NCBI GenBank assembly: GCA_958448555.1 | Contig: CAUDEL010000001.1 | Coordinates: 53,342 to 117,341, forward strand | Origin: Limiplasma sp958448555 | GTDB taxonomy: Bacteria; Bacillota; Clostridia; Christensenellales; Aristaeellaceae | Length of the DNA: 64,000 nt | Direction of reading: 5' to 3' | Shown here: positions 1 to 7,740 of the stretch, one piece after another | Layout: the number at the start of each line of letters is the position of its first letter | Position numbering within the stretch: the first letter of the stretch is position 1 | Notes under the pieces: generated by a model | Database searches by the model: none | What the model was told of the DNA's origin: nothing | Seen by the model: the letters and a program-made list of their open reading frames with translations, nothing else | Position numbers and translations under genes: made by a program

Positions 1-67
1 TGCAGATCAGGCCCACGACGCTGAGAATGGTCATGCCGCTGAGAATGGATTTCTGCGTATTGCTCAA
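1..67 (-). CDS. SpoVB/YabM-like flippase, N-terminus only
   Basis: The first 22 codons of a gene running off the left edge. They begin at a TTG seven bases after a GGAGG ribosome site and encode MSNTQKSILSGMTILSVVGL followed by IC. This resembles the first membrane helix of the polysaccharide-biosynthesis / stage V sporulation protein B family (MATE/MOP flippases), whose members start with a lysine-serine and a small-residue-rich helix. In Bacillus the gene after spoVT is the spoVB-like yabM, so position directly downstream of the spoVT 3' part supports the call. Only the helix is visible, so the family is inferred mainly from context. Confidence 0.55.
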   Translation of the reverse strand, partial: MSNTQKSILSGMTILSVVGLIC

Positions 68-173
68 AAACGAGCCTCCGTAACATGTTTTTCGCGGCGG
101 AATATGGAAAAAACCGCGGCATGCCTATTATAAGCGCATTGCCACGGTTTCGCAAGGTTATGATTGCAGGGCG

Positions 174-638
174 TTACTGCTCCATCTGACGGCCCACGAT
201 GCCCGCGGCGGTCTCGGCCACCTTGAGCTCTGCGTCGCCCATTTTGGCGCCCTGCTCCTTGGACAGAAGCAGCACCGCCCCGATGGCCTCGCCGTCGGCG
301 ATGATGGGGGAGACGACCTGCGCCGTATAGCCGGTGATGTCCTCCTCGTTGGTCACGGCTACGATCTTGCCGCCCCCCGCACGGTTGATGGCCACGGTCT
401 GGCGGTTGGCGATGGCCGTCTCCAGATCATGGCTGATGGGCTTGTCGGCCAGCTCCTTCTTGCTCACGCCGCTGGCCGCCACCACCTGGTCGCGGTCCAC
501 GATGCAGGCGATGTGCCCCATGGAGCGGAAGATGGACTCCGTATAATCCTTGGCAAAGGCCGACATCTCCCCGATGGGGGAATACTTCTTGAGGATGACC
601 TCGCCATCCCGGTCGGTGTAAATCTCCAGAGGGTCGCC
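174..638 (-). pseudogene. spoVT: spoVT 3' part (separated by insertion)
   Basis: Encodes about 152 residues of SpoVT after the GD junction: the end of the AbrB-type swapped-hairpin domain (PLEIYTDRDGEVILKKYSPI) and the whole GAF-like domain ending ETAAGIVGRQMEQ. SpoVT of Bacillus subtilis (178 residues) is a forespore regulator that tunes sigma-G-dependent genes. Here this part has no start of its own and is read only as the tail of the recombinase. Joined to the 32 codons at 16534-16629 it gives a full-length protein of about 184 residues in frame. It shows no stop or frameshift, so it is reversibly split rather than decayed. Confidence 0.9.
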
Positions 639-2357
639 GCTGCTGACGACATGGACATCGAAAACCTTGTCCCGTTGATTTCTGGCAGACTGGACGATCT
701 GACAGTCCGGGACGCTTTCCGTGCCCGGTTTCAGAGCGGCGTCCTCTGCCGTGCAGGCGAGCAGGAGCTGATCGATATCGGTTTGGAGCTGGATTTCCAG
801 ATGGTCCTCGTAGACCTTGATGTGGTCGATGATGAGCCTGAGGTCGTTTCGCTCGAGCTTTTCCTTGGCGAGGATGTCTGAGAAGACATCCGTGGCGGTT
901 TTCGCCACACGGTTTGCGCGCAGGATGGTGCTGCGCCTGTCGCCAAGCAGCTCGATCTGACGGGTCAGGCCTTCGATCCTGCGCTGGAGGTCGCTTTCCA
1001 TCTCGTCGTAGGTCTCCTCCAGCAGCGCCTCCTGATCGGGATGCTTCATGATGTCGCGGATGCGCTGGCGCTTGGTGGCCTTGAGCTCCTCGTGCAGGTC
1101 GTCCAGCACCGAAGCGAGGTGATCGGCGGATTGCTCGGTTTCGACGACGCTTTCCGGTTCGGCGGCAAGGTCCTGATTCAGCCGCTCAATCATGGCAGCC
1201 GAGCTTTCCATTACGCGCCGGACATACAGCTTCATCAGCTCGTCCAGCCGGTCCGCGCGGATATGATGGCTGGTGCACCCGGCCGTGCCCCGACGGTGAT
1301 AGGCGCCGCAGGTGTAGGCGGGGGCCAGGTCGCTGCGGCTCATGGCAAACATGGGGCTTCCGCAGTCTCCGCATTGAAGGAAGCCGGAGTAGGCGTTGTC
1401 GTACTTTTTGACGCCGCGGTAGTGGGAGCGGGAGCGGCGCTGACGCAGGGCGCGCGTGGCGGCAAAGGTGCGGCAGTCGATGATGGGCGGGTGGTGGTTT
1501 TCAATCACGATGTGCTCGCTTTCGTCCCGCGCCACATCCCGGCCGTTGATCTTGACGCGGGTGGTCTTGCCCTGGCGGAAGGTGCCGATGTAGAAGTCGT
1601 TGTCGAGAATGCCCTGCACGGTTACGATCGCCCATGCGCTTTTCACCGCGCGCCTGCTCTCCTCGCCGGCGGCCTCCCTGCGCAGCTGCTCTGACATGCG
1701 CGGCGTGGGGATGCCTAACTCGGTCAGGGCGTTGGCGATTTTCCTGTACCCCCAGCCGTCGTTGTTATAGTGGTCAAAGATGCGGCGCACGATGTCCGCC
1801 TCGCTGGGCACCACCTCAAATTCCTTTCGTTTGTTGATGGTGTAGCCGTAGGGCGCGGCGCAGATCCATTTTCCGTCCACCTGACGACGACGGATGACGT
1901 TTCGGACCTTCTTGCTGGTATCGGTGACGGGCATTTCGTTGATGAGGAACTGAAACTGGATCTTCAGCCAGTCATCGTCGTTGGGAAAGTCGATGCCGTC
2001 GCCGATGGAGATGATGCGCACACCGGCGTCCCGCAGATCCTCCAGCTCCACCAGGCCGCGGCTGTTGCGGCGGGAGAAGCGGGAAAAGTCCTTGACAAGC
2101 AGGATGTCAAAGGTATGGTCCATCAGGCCGCGACGCATCTGCTGATAGCCCTCGCGCTGCTCAAAAGTGTAGCCGGAGCGGTCCCGGTCCTCAAAGAAGC
2201 TGAGGCGGCTGCCCGGAAAGCGCTGCTTCACAAAGTCGCGGATGATGGCCTTCTGGTTTTCGATGGATACGTTGTCACGGTCCAGCTCATCGTCCACGGA
2301 GATGCGGGCATAGCCGGCAATGTCAAAGCCTCCTTCCCGCCTTCCTTCGGATATCAT
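174..2357 (-). CDS. Large serine recombinase fused in frame to the C-terminal part of SpoVT
   Basis: 727 residues from an ATG six bases after GGGAGGG. Residues 13-150 are a resolvase/invertase catalytic domain with nucleophile Ser20 in YARIS and the DFSRFSRR stretch. Residues 165-285 are the recombinase domain. A zinc ribbon follows with Cys near 329, 332, 350 and 361, then a long coiled coil (about 405-490) typical of large serine integrases. From residue 574 (GDPLEIYTDRDGEVILKK) to the end it is no longer recombinase. It matches the second half of SpoVT, including the GAF-like sensory domain and the terminal GRQMEQ. Inference: the recombinase gene sits at the left end of an element inserted in spoVT, so in the integrated state it borrows the spoVT 3' end. 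In the excised circle its natural tail would be the 33 codons ending at 16432, giving about 608 residues. Whether the chimera keeps recombinase activity cannot be judged here. Confidence 0.93.
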   Translation of the reverse strand: MISEGRREGGFDIAGYARISVDDELDRDNVSIENQKAIIRDFVKQRFPGSRLSFFEDRDRSGYTFEQREGYQQMRRGLMDHTFDILLVKDFSRFSRRNSRGLVELEDLRDAGVRIISIGDGIDFPNDDDWLKIQFQFLINEMPVTDTSKKVRNVIRRRQVDGKWICAAPYGYTINKRKEFEVVPSEADIVRRIFDHYNNDGWGYRKIANALTELGIPTPRMSEQLRREAAGEESRRAVKSAWAIVTVQGILDNDFYIGTFRQGKTTRVKINGRDVARDESEHIVIENHHPPIIDCRTFAATRALRQRRSRSHYRGVKKYDNAYSGFLQCGDCGSPMFAMSRSDLAPAYTCGAYHRRGTAGCTSHHIRADRLDELMKLYVRRVMESSAAMIERLNQDLAAEPESVVETEQSADHLASVLDDLHEELKATKRQRIRDIMKHPDQEALLEETYDEMESDLQRRIEGLTRQIELLGDRRSTILRANRVAKTATDVFSDILAKEKLERNDLRLIIDHIKVYEDHLEIQLQTDIDQLLLACTAEDAALKPGTESVPDCQIVQSARNQRDKVFDVHVVSSGDPLEIYTDRDGEVILKKYSPIGEMSAFAKDYTESIFRSMGHIACIVDRDQVVAASGVSKKELADKPISHDLETAIANRQTVAINRAGGGKIVAVTNEEDITGYTAQVVSPIIADGEAIGAVLLLSKEQGAKMGDAELKVAETAAGIVGRQMEQ
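632..654. other. Left attachment junction (attL-like)
   Basis: Core GGTCGCC at 632-638 (GGCGACC on the coding strand). On the element side, at 639-654, lies one arm, which reads CCATGTCGTCAGCAGC on the minus strand. On the other side is spoVT coding sequence. The same 7-bp core recurs at 16533-16539, where the element-side arm is the near-perfect inverse (15 of 16 positions). Large serine integrases use such inverted arms around a central dinucleotide, which by symmetry would be GA here. Confidence 0.8.
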
Positions 2358-2404
2358 GCGCATCCCTCCCACAGGTGTTGGCCTATTTTCATGTCACAGA
2401 CCTC

Positions 2405-2433
2405 ATTGTATCTGAGAACAAGCGCCCCCGCAA
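2405..2433 (-). promoter_or_regulatory. Candidate promoter of the recombinase
   Basis: On the minus strand TTGCGG, 17 bases, TACAAT, ending about 47 bases before the recombinase ATG. The -10 is good and the -35 matches only TTG. It looks like a vegetative sigma-A promoter. No sporulation sigma consensus was recognised here, so nothing in the sequence ties excision to sporulation. Confidence 0.45.
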
Positions 2434-2481
2434 TCCTTGGTGCCAAAACGAGGAAAGGGATTTTTTCCCTGCTCGTGGCGC

Positions 2482-2745
2482 TTAACGCTCCGAGACGGAC
2501 ACCGCCCTGTCCTTTTCGCGCAGGGATGCAGGCTCCGTCGCTTTTTCTTTGTTGTATCGAAGCAGATCGCGCGTGCACTCAAACAGATCGCAGGAGCCGG
2601 ACTGAAACACCGCCACGGTGTAGTTTCGCCTCCGATACTCACGGTACAGCGGAGTCAGCCTTGCCTTGACGGCCGGGTCATCCCTTTCGGCGCGGGTCAG
2701 CCAGACCTCGACGACTTTCTGCGCATCCCTCACGCTGATTTCCAA
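2482..2745 (-). CDS. Small acidic/basic mixed protein upstream of the recombinase
   Basis: 87 residues from a TTG start seven bases after AGGGGG. It begins MEISVRDAQKVVEVWLTRAE and contains the stretch YTVAVFQSGSCDLFECTRDL. No signal peptide or membrane helix. It is not matched to a named family with certainty. Proteins of this size and pattern (a V-A-V-F-x-S-G core) are remembered beside serine recombinases of clostridial elements, which is recollection, not a search result. It lies 124 bp upstream of the recombinase on the same strand and may be co-transcribed. Its place makes it a candidate recombination accessory or directionality factor, but that is inference. Confidence 0.65.
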   Translation of the reverse strand: MEISVRDAQKVVEVWLTRAERDDPAVKARLTPLYREYRRRNYTVAVFQSGSCDLFECTRDLLRYNKEKATEPASLREKDRAVSVSER

Positions 2746-3195
2746 CGAATCGCCCCCTGTTCTTCGGTAGTTTCCAGCTTTTGGGCGCGATTTATGCAGC
2801 GGGGTGAAGAAAAGCGCAGACCATTGCGATCGTCCGCGGGCTGCCGCACAGCCGGGAGACTGTCGGCCGGGCCGAAGCGTTTGACGGCTGGGGGGATTTG
2901 CGCAGCGAAGGAGAACTGGTTTAGGCGCAGGCCATGGGTGGAAAACCATGAGATGTCCGCCCGCTTTTTGCTTTGAAGGGAGCGTCATCACAAACGTTGC
3001 GCTTCCCGGATCGGCTTGGCGCGACATGCCCAAAAAGCCCATAACAGGCCCGAAATACAAGCAAGGAGGAAAACGGGTATGGATGGCTTTATCGAAACAT
3101 ACCTGCGTCATGCCGTCATACATGCGCAGAGCATGCTGTATGGTCTGCTTTGGACACCCATATCGCCCTGGCATGTTACTTTTTCGCTTCTTGTC
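2746..3195. other. Intergenic stretch between recombinase module and cargo
   Basis: About 450 bases without a convincing gene. No long open frame has a ribosome site on the minus strand. The plus strand holds only the weak 43-codon frame listed separately. No inverted repeat that looks like a transposon end was seen. Confidence 0.5.
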
Positions 3196-3210
3196 AAAAA
3201 GGGCCGTTGA
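3079..3210 (+). CDS. Possible 43-residue small protein
   Basis: ATG nine bases after a perfect AAGGAGG, encoding MDGFIETYLRHAVIHAQSML and 23 further residues. Against it: the last codons run into the terminator of the opposite-strand epimerase gene, and no promoter or related protein is recognised. It is listed because the ribosome site is strong. It may equally be a chance frame or a remnant of an older gene in the element. Confidence 0.25.
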   Translation: MDGFIETYLRHAVIHAQSMLYGLLWTPISPWHVTFSLLVKKGR

Positions 3211-3225
3211 TTCGCTCAACGGCCC
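3196..3225 (-). terminator. Rho-independent terminator after the AGE epimerase gene
   Basis: Ten-base perfect stem GGGCCGTTGA / TCAACGGCCC with a TTCGC loop, followed on the minus strand by five T. It lies 42 bases after the epimerase stop. Confidence 0.85.
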
Positions 3226-3266
3226 TGGGGCGGGAAACGCTCCTCTGGACTTGCCGATTGTGCTCT

Positions 3267-4475
3267 TTACGCCTTTTCGAGCACTTCCCCCATCATCTGG
3301 TCCACCATGCTCAGCATGCGCGGCAGATGGAAGGGGCCCTTGAAGGTGCTGCCCTTGGTGGAGGGCATGGTGGGCTTGCCGTCGCGGCGCAGGTAGCCGT
3401 ACCACTCGCCGTATTCCGGGTCGCTGAACACGCGCTTGCAGTAGTCCAGCGTTTTGGTGAACCAGTCGTAATACGCTTCGTTGCCGGTGTCACGGTAGGC
3501 CATCATGGAGGCGATGAGGATTTCGTCGTGCGGCCACCACAGCTTCATGTCGTGCTCGTATGCCTCCGGGGGCAGGCCCTTGCAGTCGATGAAGTAGAGA
3601 AGTCCGCCGTACTCCCTGTCCCAGCCCGCCTCGATGGCGTCGGTAAACACCGCTTCGGCCATGGCGTGCAGCTCCCGGTCGCCCAGGTAGTTGGCGTATT
3701 CCATCAAAAACCAGCTGCACTCGATATCATGGCCCGGATTGACCACGCGGCCCTCGGTCACATCACCCCGGAATTCGCCGTTTGGGCCCACGCTTTCCAG
3801 CGTGCAGCGCATGTCCGGCTTGCGGTGGTATTTGAAAATCTCCTCCACGCACTGGCGGGAGCGCTCGTTGTAGAGGGCGGCGTTGTCCGGGTCGGTGCGG
3901 CGCAAAACGGAGCTGATGTTGAGGTAGATCATGGGGTTGGCCAGCGCGCGGCCCGGGCGCGTGGCCGGGTCGGTCTTGGGGCCCATGCCCACGGGATCAT
4001 CCATCAGGCCCTGGTTGAGCTTCCAGATGAGGTCGTAGGCGTCGCGCGCGCGCTGCATGCAGGCCGCATCGCCGGTAAGCGCGGCATATTCGGCGTTTGC
4101 GATGGCGTAAAAGCCCTCGGAGAAGCAGTAGCGGCGCTGGCGCAGGGGCTTTCCCTCCGCGGTGACGGTAAAATACATGCGGTTGCCCTTGTCACGGTTG
4201 ATGCAGTGCGCCTCCATGAAGGCAAGGCAGCTCTTGGCCAGCTCCAGCCATTCCCGCTTCACGCCGTACACGCCGCAGAGGTAGGAAAACGTCCAGGCGC
4301 AGCGGCCCTGCATCCAGACGCTCTTGTCGGTGGAATACACCTTCCCCTCGCGATCCAGGCAGGTGTAGACGCCGCCGTGCTCCCGGTCCCAGCCGTTTTT
4401 CACCCAAAAGTCCGCACAGCGTTCCAGCTCCGCCCGCACCCATTCCCGCTGGGCCTCAAAAACCGATCTGTCCAT
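3267..4475 (-). CDS. AGE family epimerase (N-acylglucosamine 2-epimerase type)
   Basis: 402 residues, the usual length of the AGE family, which folds as an (alpha/alpha)6 barrel and interconverts sugars at C2, classically N-acetylglucosamine and N-acetylmannosamine. Family features visible: an N-terminal WVKNGWDREHGGVYTCLDRE stretch, W-x-Q-GR (WMQGRCAW), the NPGHDIECSW segment with the active-site His, and a C-terminal LWWPHDE. Starts at ATG after GGAGG, with the stop 12 bases from the regulator gene's end on the 3' side of that gene, so it lies downstream of the GntR gene on the same strand. Next to a NanA-like lyase and a sugar ABC transporter it most likely acts as ManNAc 2-epimerase in sialic acid catabolism, replacing NanE. 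A hexose epimerase role is the alternative. Confidence 0.85.
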   Translation of the reverse strand: MDRSVFEAQREWVRAELERCADFWVKNGWDREHGGVYTCLDREGKVYSTDKSVWMQGRCAWTFSYLCGVYGVKREWLELAKSCLAFMEAHCINRDKGNRMYFTVTAEGKPLRQRRYCFSEGFYAIANAEYAALTGDAACMQRARDAYDLIWKLNQGLMDDPVGMGPKTDPATRPGRALANPMIYLNISSVLRRTDPDNAALYNERSRQCVEEIFKYHRKPDMRCTLESVGPNGEFRGDVTEGRVVNPGHDIECSWFLMEYANYLGDRELHAMAEAVFTDAIEAGWDREYGGLLYFIDCKGLPPEAYEHDMKLWWPHDEILIASMMAYRDTGNEAYYDWFTKTLDYCKRVFSDPEYGEWYGYLRRDGKPTMPSTKGSTFKGPFHLPRMLSMVDQMMGEVLEKA

Positions 4476-4490
4476 ACAGGGTTCCTCCTT

Positions 4491-5183
4491 TTAGTACTCC
4501 TCAAAGCTGTTGAGCCCGGAATATTTGCCGGAGGCAAAATGCGCCTCCATGGCCTTTGCAAAGGCCTCGTAGTCGTGCCGCTCCAGGGCTTCGACGATGG
4601 CCTCATGCTTTGCGATGGTGTTGTCCAGATGCTTGCTCTTCTCCTCCCGCTGAAAGTTCTCGTCCACGGACCAGATGGCCTCCAGCAGGGAGTTGAGGAC
4701 GCTGTTGTTGAGGTGCCGGAACAGCGTCATGTGAAAGACCTTGTCGTCGGCGTGAAAAAAGATGCGCTGCTGCCACTTGGCCTTGATGGACTCCAGGTTT
4801 TCGCGGATGTTGCGGATATCCTCGCTGGTCAGGGCGAGATAGGCCTGGCGCATGTAGCTGAGCTCAATGGCCTTGCGGATCATCAGCATTTCGTGGATGG
4901 GCTTGCGCTCCTCGCCCACGGTGAAGAACAGCACGTTTTGAAAGATGAAATCCAGGTTGAATTCCTTCACCACCGTGCCGCGCCCGGGGCAGGACTGGAT
5001 CATGCCCATCAGCTCCATGCTTTTGATGGCTTCCCGAAGCACGTTGCGGCTGACGCCCAGCATCTGGCACATGGCCTGCTCCGTGGGGAGCGAATCGCCG
5101 GCCTTGAGCTCGTGGGTGATGATATAGCTGCGAATCTCGCGAAATGTCTGGATGTAAAGCTTCTCCTCTTTCAAGTTCCTCAT
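4491..5183 (-). CDS. GntR/FadR-family transcriptional regulator
   Basis: 230 residues: a winged helix-turn-helix at about 1-75 (LPTEQAMCQMLGVSRNVLRE, then PGRGTVV for the wing) and an all-helical FCD effector domain at about 85-215 with metal-ligand-type Asp and His residues (HADDKVFH, AKHEAI). It is divergent from the ABC transporter operon, with 276 bases between them, and precedes the AGE epimerase gene on its own strand. A perfect inverted repeat overlapping the transporter promoter is the obvious candidate operator. Expected role: repression of the operon until the sugar or an intermediate binds. Ligand unproven. Confidence 0.9.
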   Translation of the reverse strand: MRNLKEEKLYIQTFREIRSYIITHELKAGDSLPTEQAMCQMLGVSRNVLREAIKSMELMGMIQSCPGRGTVVKEFNLDFIFQNVLFFTVGEERKPIHEMLMIRKAIELSYMRQAYLALTSEDIRNIRENLESIKAKWQQRIFFHADDKVFHMTLFRHLNNSVLNSLLEAIWSVDENFQREEKSKHLDNTIAKHEAIVEALERHDYEAFAKAMEAHFASGKYSGLNSFEEY

Positions 5184-5348
5184 GGGCGCGTCCTTTCAGG
5201 ATGGAGGTGTACGTCCTCAATGTCCCTTGAATTGTACAGCATTGCCTTTGCCTTTGTCAATCGCCATCCATCAATCCGAAAAGCGAATGATGTATACAAT
5301 TCCAACAATTTGCGGTCAAATAAAAACGAAGAAACACACAAAAAGCAG

Positions 5349-5378
5349 TTGACAACAAATGTAGTTTGTAGTACATTT
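5349..5378 (+). promoter_or_regulatory. Promoter and operator of the sialic-acid-type transport operon
   Basis: TTGACA at 5349-5354, a 17-base spacer and TACATT at 5372-5377, close to consensus for the vegetative sigma factor. A perfect inverted repeat with 7-base arms (AAATGTA at 5357-5363, TACATTT at 5372-5378, 8 bases between) covers the spacer and -10, where a bound repressor would block polymerase. A second palindrome, TGTATACA, lies upstream near 5290. The neighbouring GntR protein is the likely binder. Confidence 0.75.
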
Positions 5379-5459
5379 AACACGTACTTCCGAAACGCGA
5401 AATTTCGCCGAGGAAGATGTGACCGTTTCCAAAAAAATATGGCAAGGAGGAACCTATCC

Positions 5460-6740
5460 ATGAAAAAGTTGTTCGCGCTGCTTCTGTGCCTCATGATGGT
5501 GCTGCCCATGGCTTCCCTGGCGGAAGAGAAGGTGGACATCACCCTGTGGACCTACCCCATCGGCAACTGGACCAACGCCGAAACGGTGGACGCCATCATC
5601 GCCAATTTCAACGCCGTGCATCCCAACATCAGCGTAACGGTTCAGTATCTGGACTATCAGTCCGGCGACGATCAGGTGACCAGCGCCATCGAGGCTGGCA
5701 CCACCCCCGACATCATCATGGAAGGCCCCGAGCGCCTGGTGACCAACTGGGGCGCCGCCGGCAAGATGCTGGACCTGAGCGACCTGTGGACCGAGGAGGC
5801 CCTGGCGGACATCAGCGCCACCAGCGAGGCCGTCGTGGCCGCATGCAAGGGCGTGGACGGCAAGTACTACGAGTACCCGCTGTGCATGACCACGCACTGC
5901 ATGGTCATCGACCGCGCCGCCTTTGAGGCCGCGGACGCGCTTCAGTACCTGGACGAGGAAACCCGCACCTGGACCACCGACGGCTTTGTGAGCGCCCTTC
6001 GCGCGCTGACCGAGGCCGGCTTCTATCCCACCGGCATCGTCTACTGCGGCGGCCAGGGCGGCGACCAGGGCACCCGCGCCCTCGTCAACAACCTCTACTC
6101 CGGCCAGTTCACCAACGCCGACCACACCGCCTACACCGCTGACAGCGAAGAAAACATCAAGGGCCTCCAGCTGCTGGTGGACCTGGTCAACGAGGGCGTT
6201 TTGACCGCCGATCCCGCCATCGTTGCGGGCGACGAGATCGCGCTGTTCTGCAACGGCACGGCCAAGATGAGCTTCTGCTGGAACGCCTCCGCGGCCGTGA
6301 GCAACAAGGCTTCCCTGGCCGAGGGCATCGATCCCCTGCCCATGGCCTTCCCCTCCGACGACGGCGTGCCTGAGCTGTGCGGCGGCATCTGGGGCTTCGG
6401 CATCTTCGACAACGGCGACGAGGCCAGGGCCGCTGCCGCCAAGGAATTCATCAAGTTCGTCTGCGACGACGCCGAGCAGGGCCCCCAGAGCGTGTATGCC
6501 ACGGGCTTCTTCCCGGTGCGCGCCTCCTTCGGCGACATCTACACCGGCACCGACAAGGCCGAGAACGCCGAGTTCGCCATCTTCATGCCCTACCTGGGCG
6601 ACTACTACAACGTGACGCCCGGCTGGAACACCCAGCGCACCGAATGGTGGAACATGCTGCAGCGCATCTTTGCGGGCGGCGATGTGGCGACCGAGGCGGG
6701 CGTGTACGTGACCAACTCCAACGCAAGCATTACCCAGTAA
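5460..6740 (+). CDS. ABC transporter solute-binding protein (sugar type)
   Basis: 426 residues from an ATG after a strong AAGGAGG. A signal peptide (about residues 1-20, ending PMASLA) has no lipobox cysteine, so the protein may be released or held otherwise. The mature part begins EEKVDITLWTYPIGNW and is a family 1 extracellular solute-binding protein: periodic W and G residues, TPDIIMEGPERLVTNW in the first lobe and GGIWGFGIF in the second. It delivers a sugar to the two permeases that follow. With the NanA-like lyase downstream, N-acetylneuraminate or a related sugar is the likely ligand. No ATPase gene is present in the operon, so a shared MsmK-type ATPase elsewhere is expected. Confidence 0.9.
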   Translation: MKKLFALLLCLMMVLPMASLAEEKVDITLWTYPIGNWTNAETVDAIIANFNAVHPNISVTVQYLDYQSGDDQVTSAIEAGTTPDIIMEGPERLVTNWGAAGKMLDLSDLWTEEALADISATSEAVVAACKGVDGKYYEYPLCMTTHCMVIDRAAFEAADALQYLDEETRTWTTDGFVSALRALTEAGFYPTGIVYCGGQGGDQGTRALVNNLYSGQFTNADHTAYTADSEENIKGLQLLVDLVNEGVLTADPAIVAGDEIALFCNGTAKMSFCWNASAAVSNKASLAEGIDPLPMAFPSDDGVPELCGGIWGFGIFDNGDEARAAAAKEFIKFVCDDAEQGPQSVYATGFFPVRASFGDIYTGTDKAENAEFAIFMPYLGDYYNVTPGWNTQRTEWWNMLQRIFAGGDVATEAGVYVTNSNASITQ

Positions 6741-6821
6741 GCGCGCGCACTTTGCCATGGCGCTCCCCCGCTGCCCAAGGGAAGGGGGGGAGCGCCATGC
6801 TGTCAATGAGGGGGAAATTGG

Positions 6822-7727
6822 ATGCAAAAAACGATCAACATTTCCCGCGAGCTGAGGGCCACGCGCCGCCGCGAGAACGTTGCGGGCTACCTGTTCATGG
6901 CGCCCAGCCTGCTGTTTTTCCTGGGGTTTGTCATCTTCCCGATGGGCATGTGTCTGGTGACCAGCACGTTCAACTACACCATGACCGACTTCAGCTTCAT
7001 CGGGCTTCAAAACTTCGCCGAGCTCTTCTCAGACGCCATCTTTGGAAAGTCCCTCGTCAACACCGTCATCATCGTGCTCACCAGCGTGCCCACCGTATGC
7101 TTCTTCTCGCTGTGGGTGGCGTCGGTCATCTACAAGCTCCGGGACGTGTACACCTCGTTTTACCGCTGCGTGTTCTACCTGCCCGTCGTGACCGGCTCCG
7201 TGGCCGTGACGGTGGTGTGGAAGTGGATGTTCAACCCCTACTACGGCCTGCTCAACTACGTCTTTAAGGAGCTGGGCATCCTCTCGCGCAACCTCAACTG
7301 GCTGGGCTCGCCCGACACGGCGCTGTGGTGCATCATCCTGATTCTCTTCACCACGTCCATCGGCCAGCCCATCGTGCTCTACGTCTCGGCGCTGAGCAAC
7401 GTGGACCATTCGCTGGTGGAAGCCGCCGAGGTGGACGGCGCGACCAACATGCAGGTGTTCTGGCGCATCAAATGGCCGCAGATCATGCCCACCACGCTCT
7501 ACATTCTGGTCATCACCACCATCAACAGCTTCCAGTGCTTCGCGCTGATTCAGCTGCTGACCTCGGGCGGCCCCAACTACGCGACCAGCACCATCATGTA
7601 CTACATCTACTACGAGGCCTTCAAATTGCAGCGCTATGGCTACGGCAGCGCCATGGGCGTGATCCTGGCCATCATCATCGCGGTGTTCAGCGCGTTGCAG
7701 TTCCGCCTGGCCAAGAGCGATCAGTAA
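6822..7727 (+). CDS. ABC sugar permease, MalF type
   Basis: 301 residues with six predicted membrane helices, the first at about 25-47 (AGYLFMAPSLLFFLGFVIFP). It carries the EAA loop EAAEVDGATNMQVFWRIKWP that docks the ATPase, typical of the first permease of carbohydrate uptake transporter family 1. It follows the binding-protein gene by 81 bases and precedes the second permease by 13, in one operon. Confidence 0.93.
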   Translation: MQKTINISRELRATRRRENVAGYLFMAPSLLFFLGFVIFPMGMCLVTSTFNYTMTDFSFIGLQNFAELFSDAIFGKSLVNTVIIVLTSVPTVCFFSLWVASVIYKLRDVYTSFYRCVFYLPVVTGSVAVTVVWKWMFNPYYGLLNYVFKELGILSRNLNWLGSPDTALWCIILILFTTSIGQPIVLYVSALSNVDHSLVEAAEVDGATNMQVFWRIKWPQIMPTTLYILVITTINSFQCFALIQLLTSGGPNYATSTIMYYIYYEAFKLQRYGYGSAMGVILAIIIAVFSALQFRLAKSDQ

Positions 7728-7740
7728 GGGAGGAAGCAGA

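Noticed and set aside
174..2357. Assembly chimera joining recombinase and SpoVT
   Set aside because: The junction coincides with an att-like core and both halves of spoVT are accounted for with preserved frame, which a random chimera would not give. Long-read confirmation would settle it.
3150..5459. Long upstream extension of the solute-binding protein frame
   Set aside because: The real start is the ATG at 5460 with AAGGAGG and a signal peptide. The upstream part is antisense to the epimerase and regulator genes.
5454..7010. 518-codon open frame on the minus strand
   Set aside because: Antisense to the solute-binding protein, with low-complexity Gly/Val/Ala/His composition typical of shadow frames.
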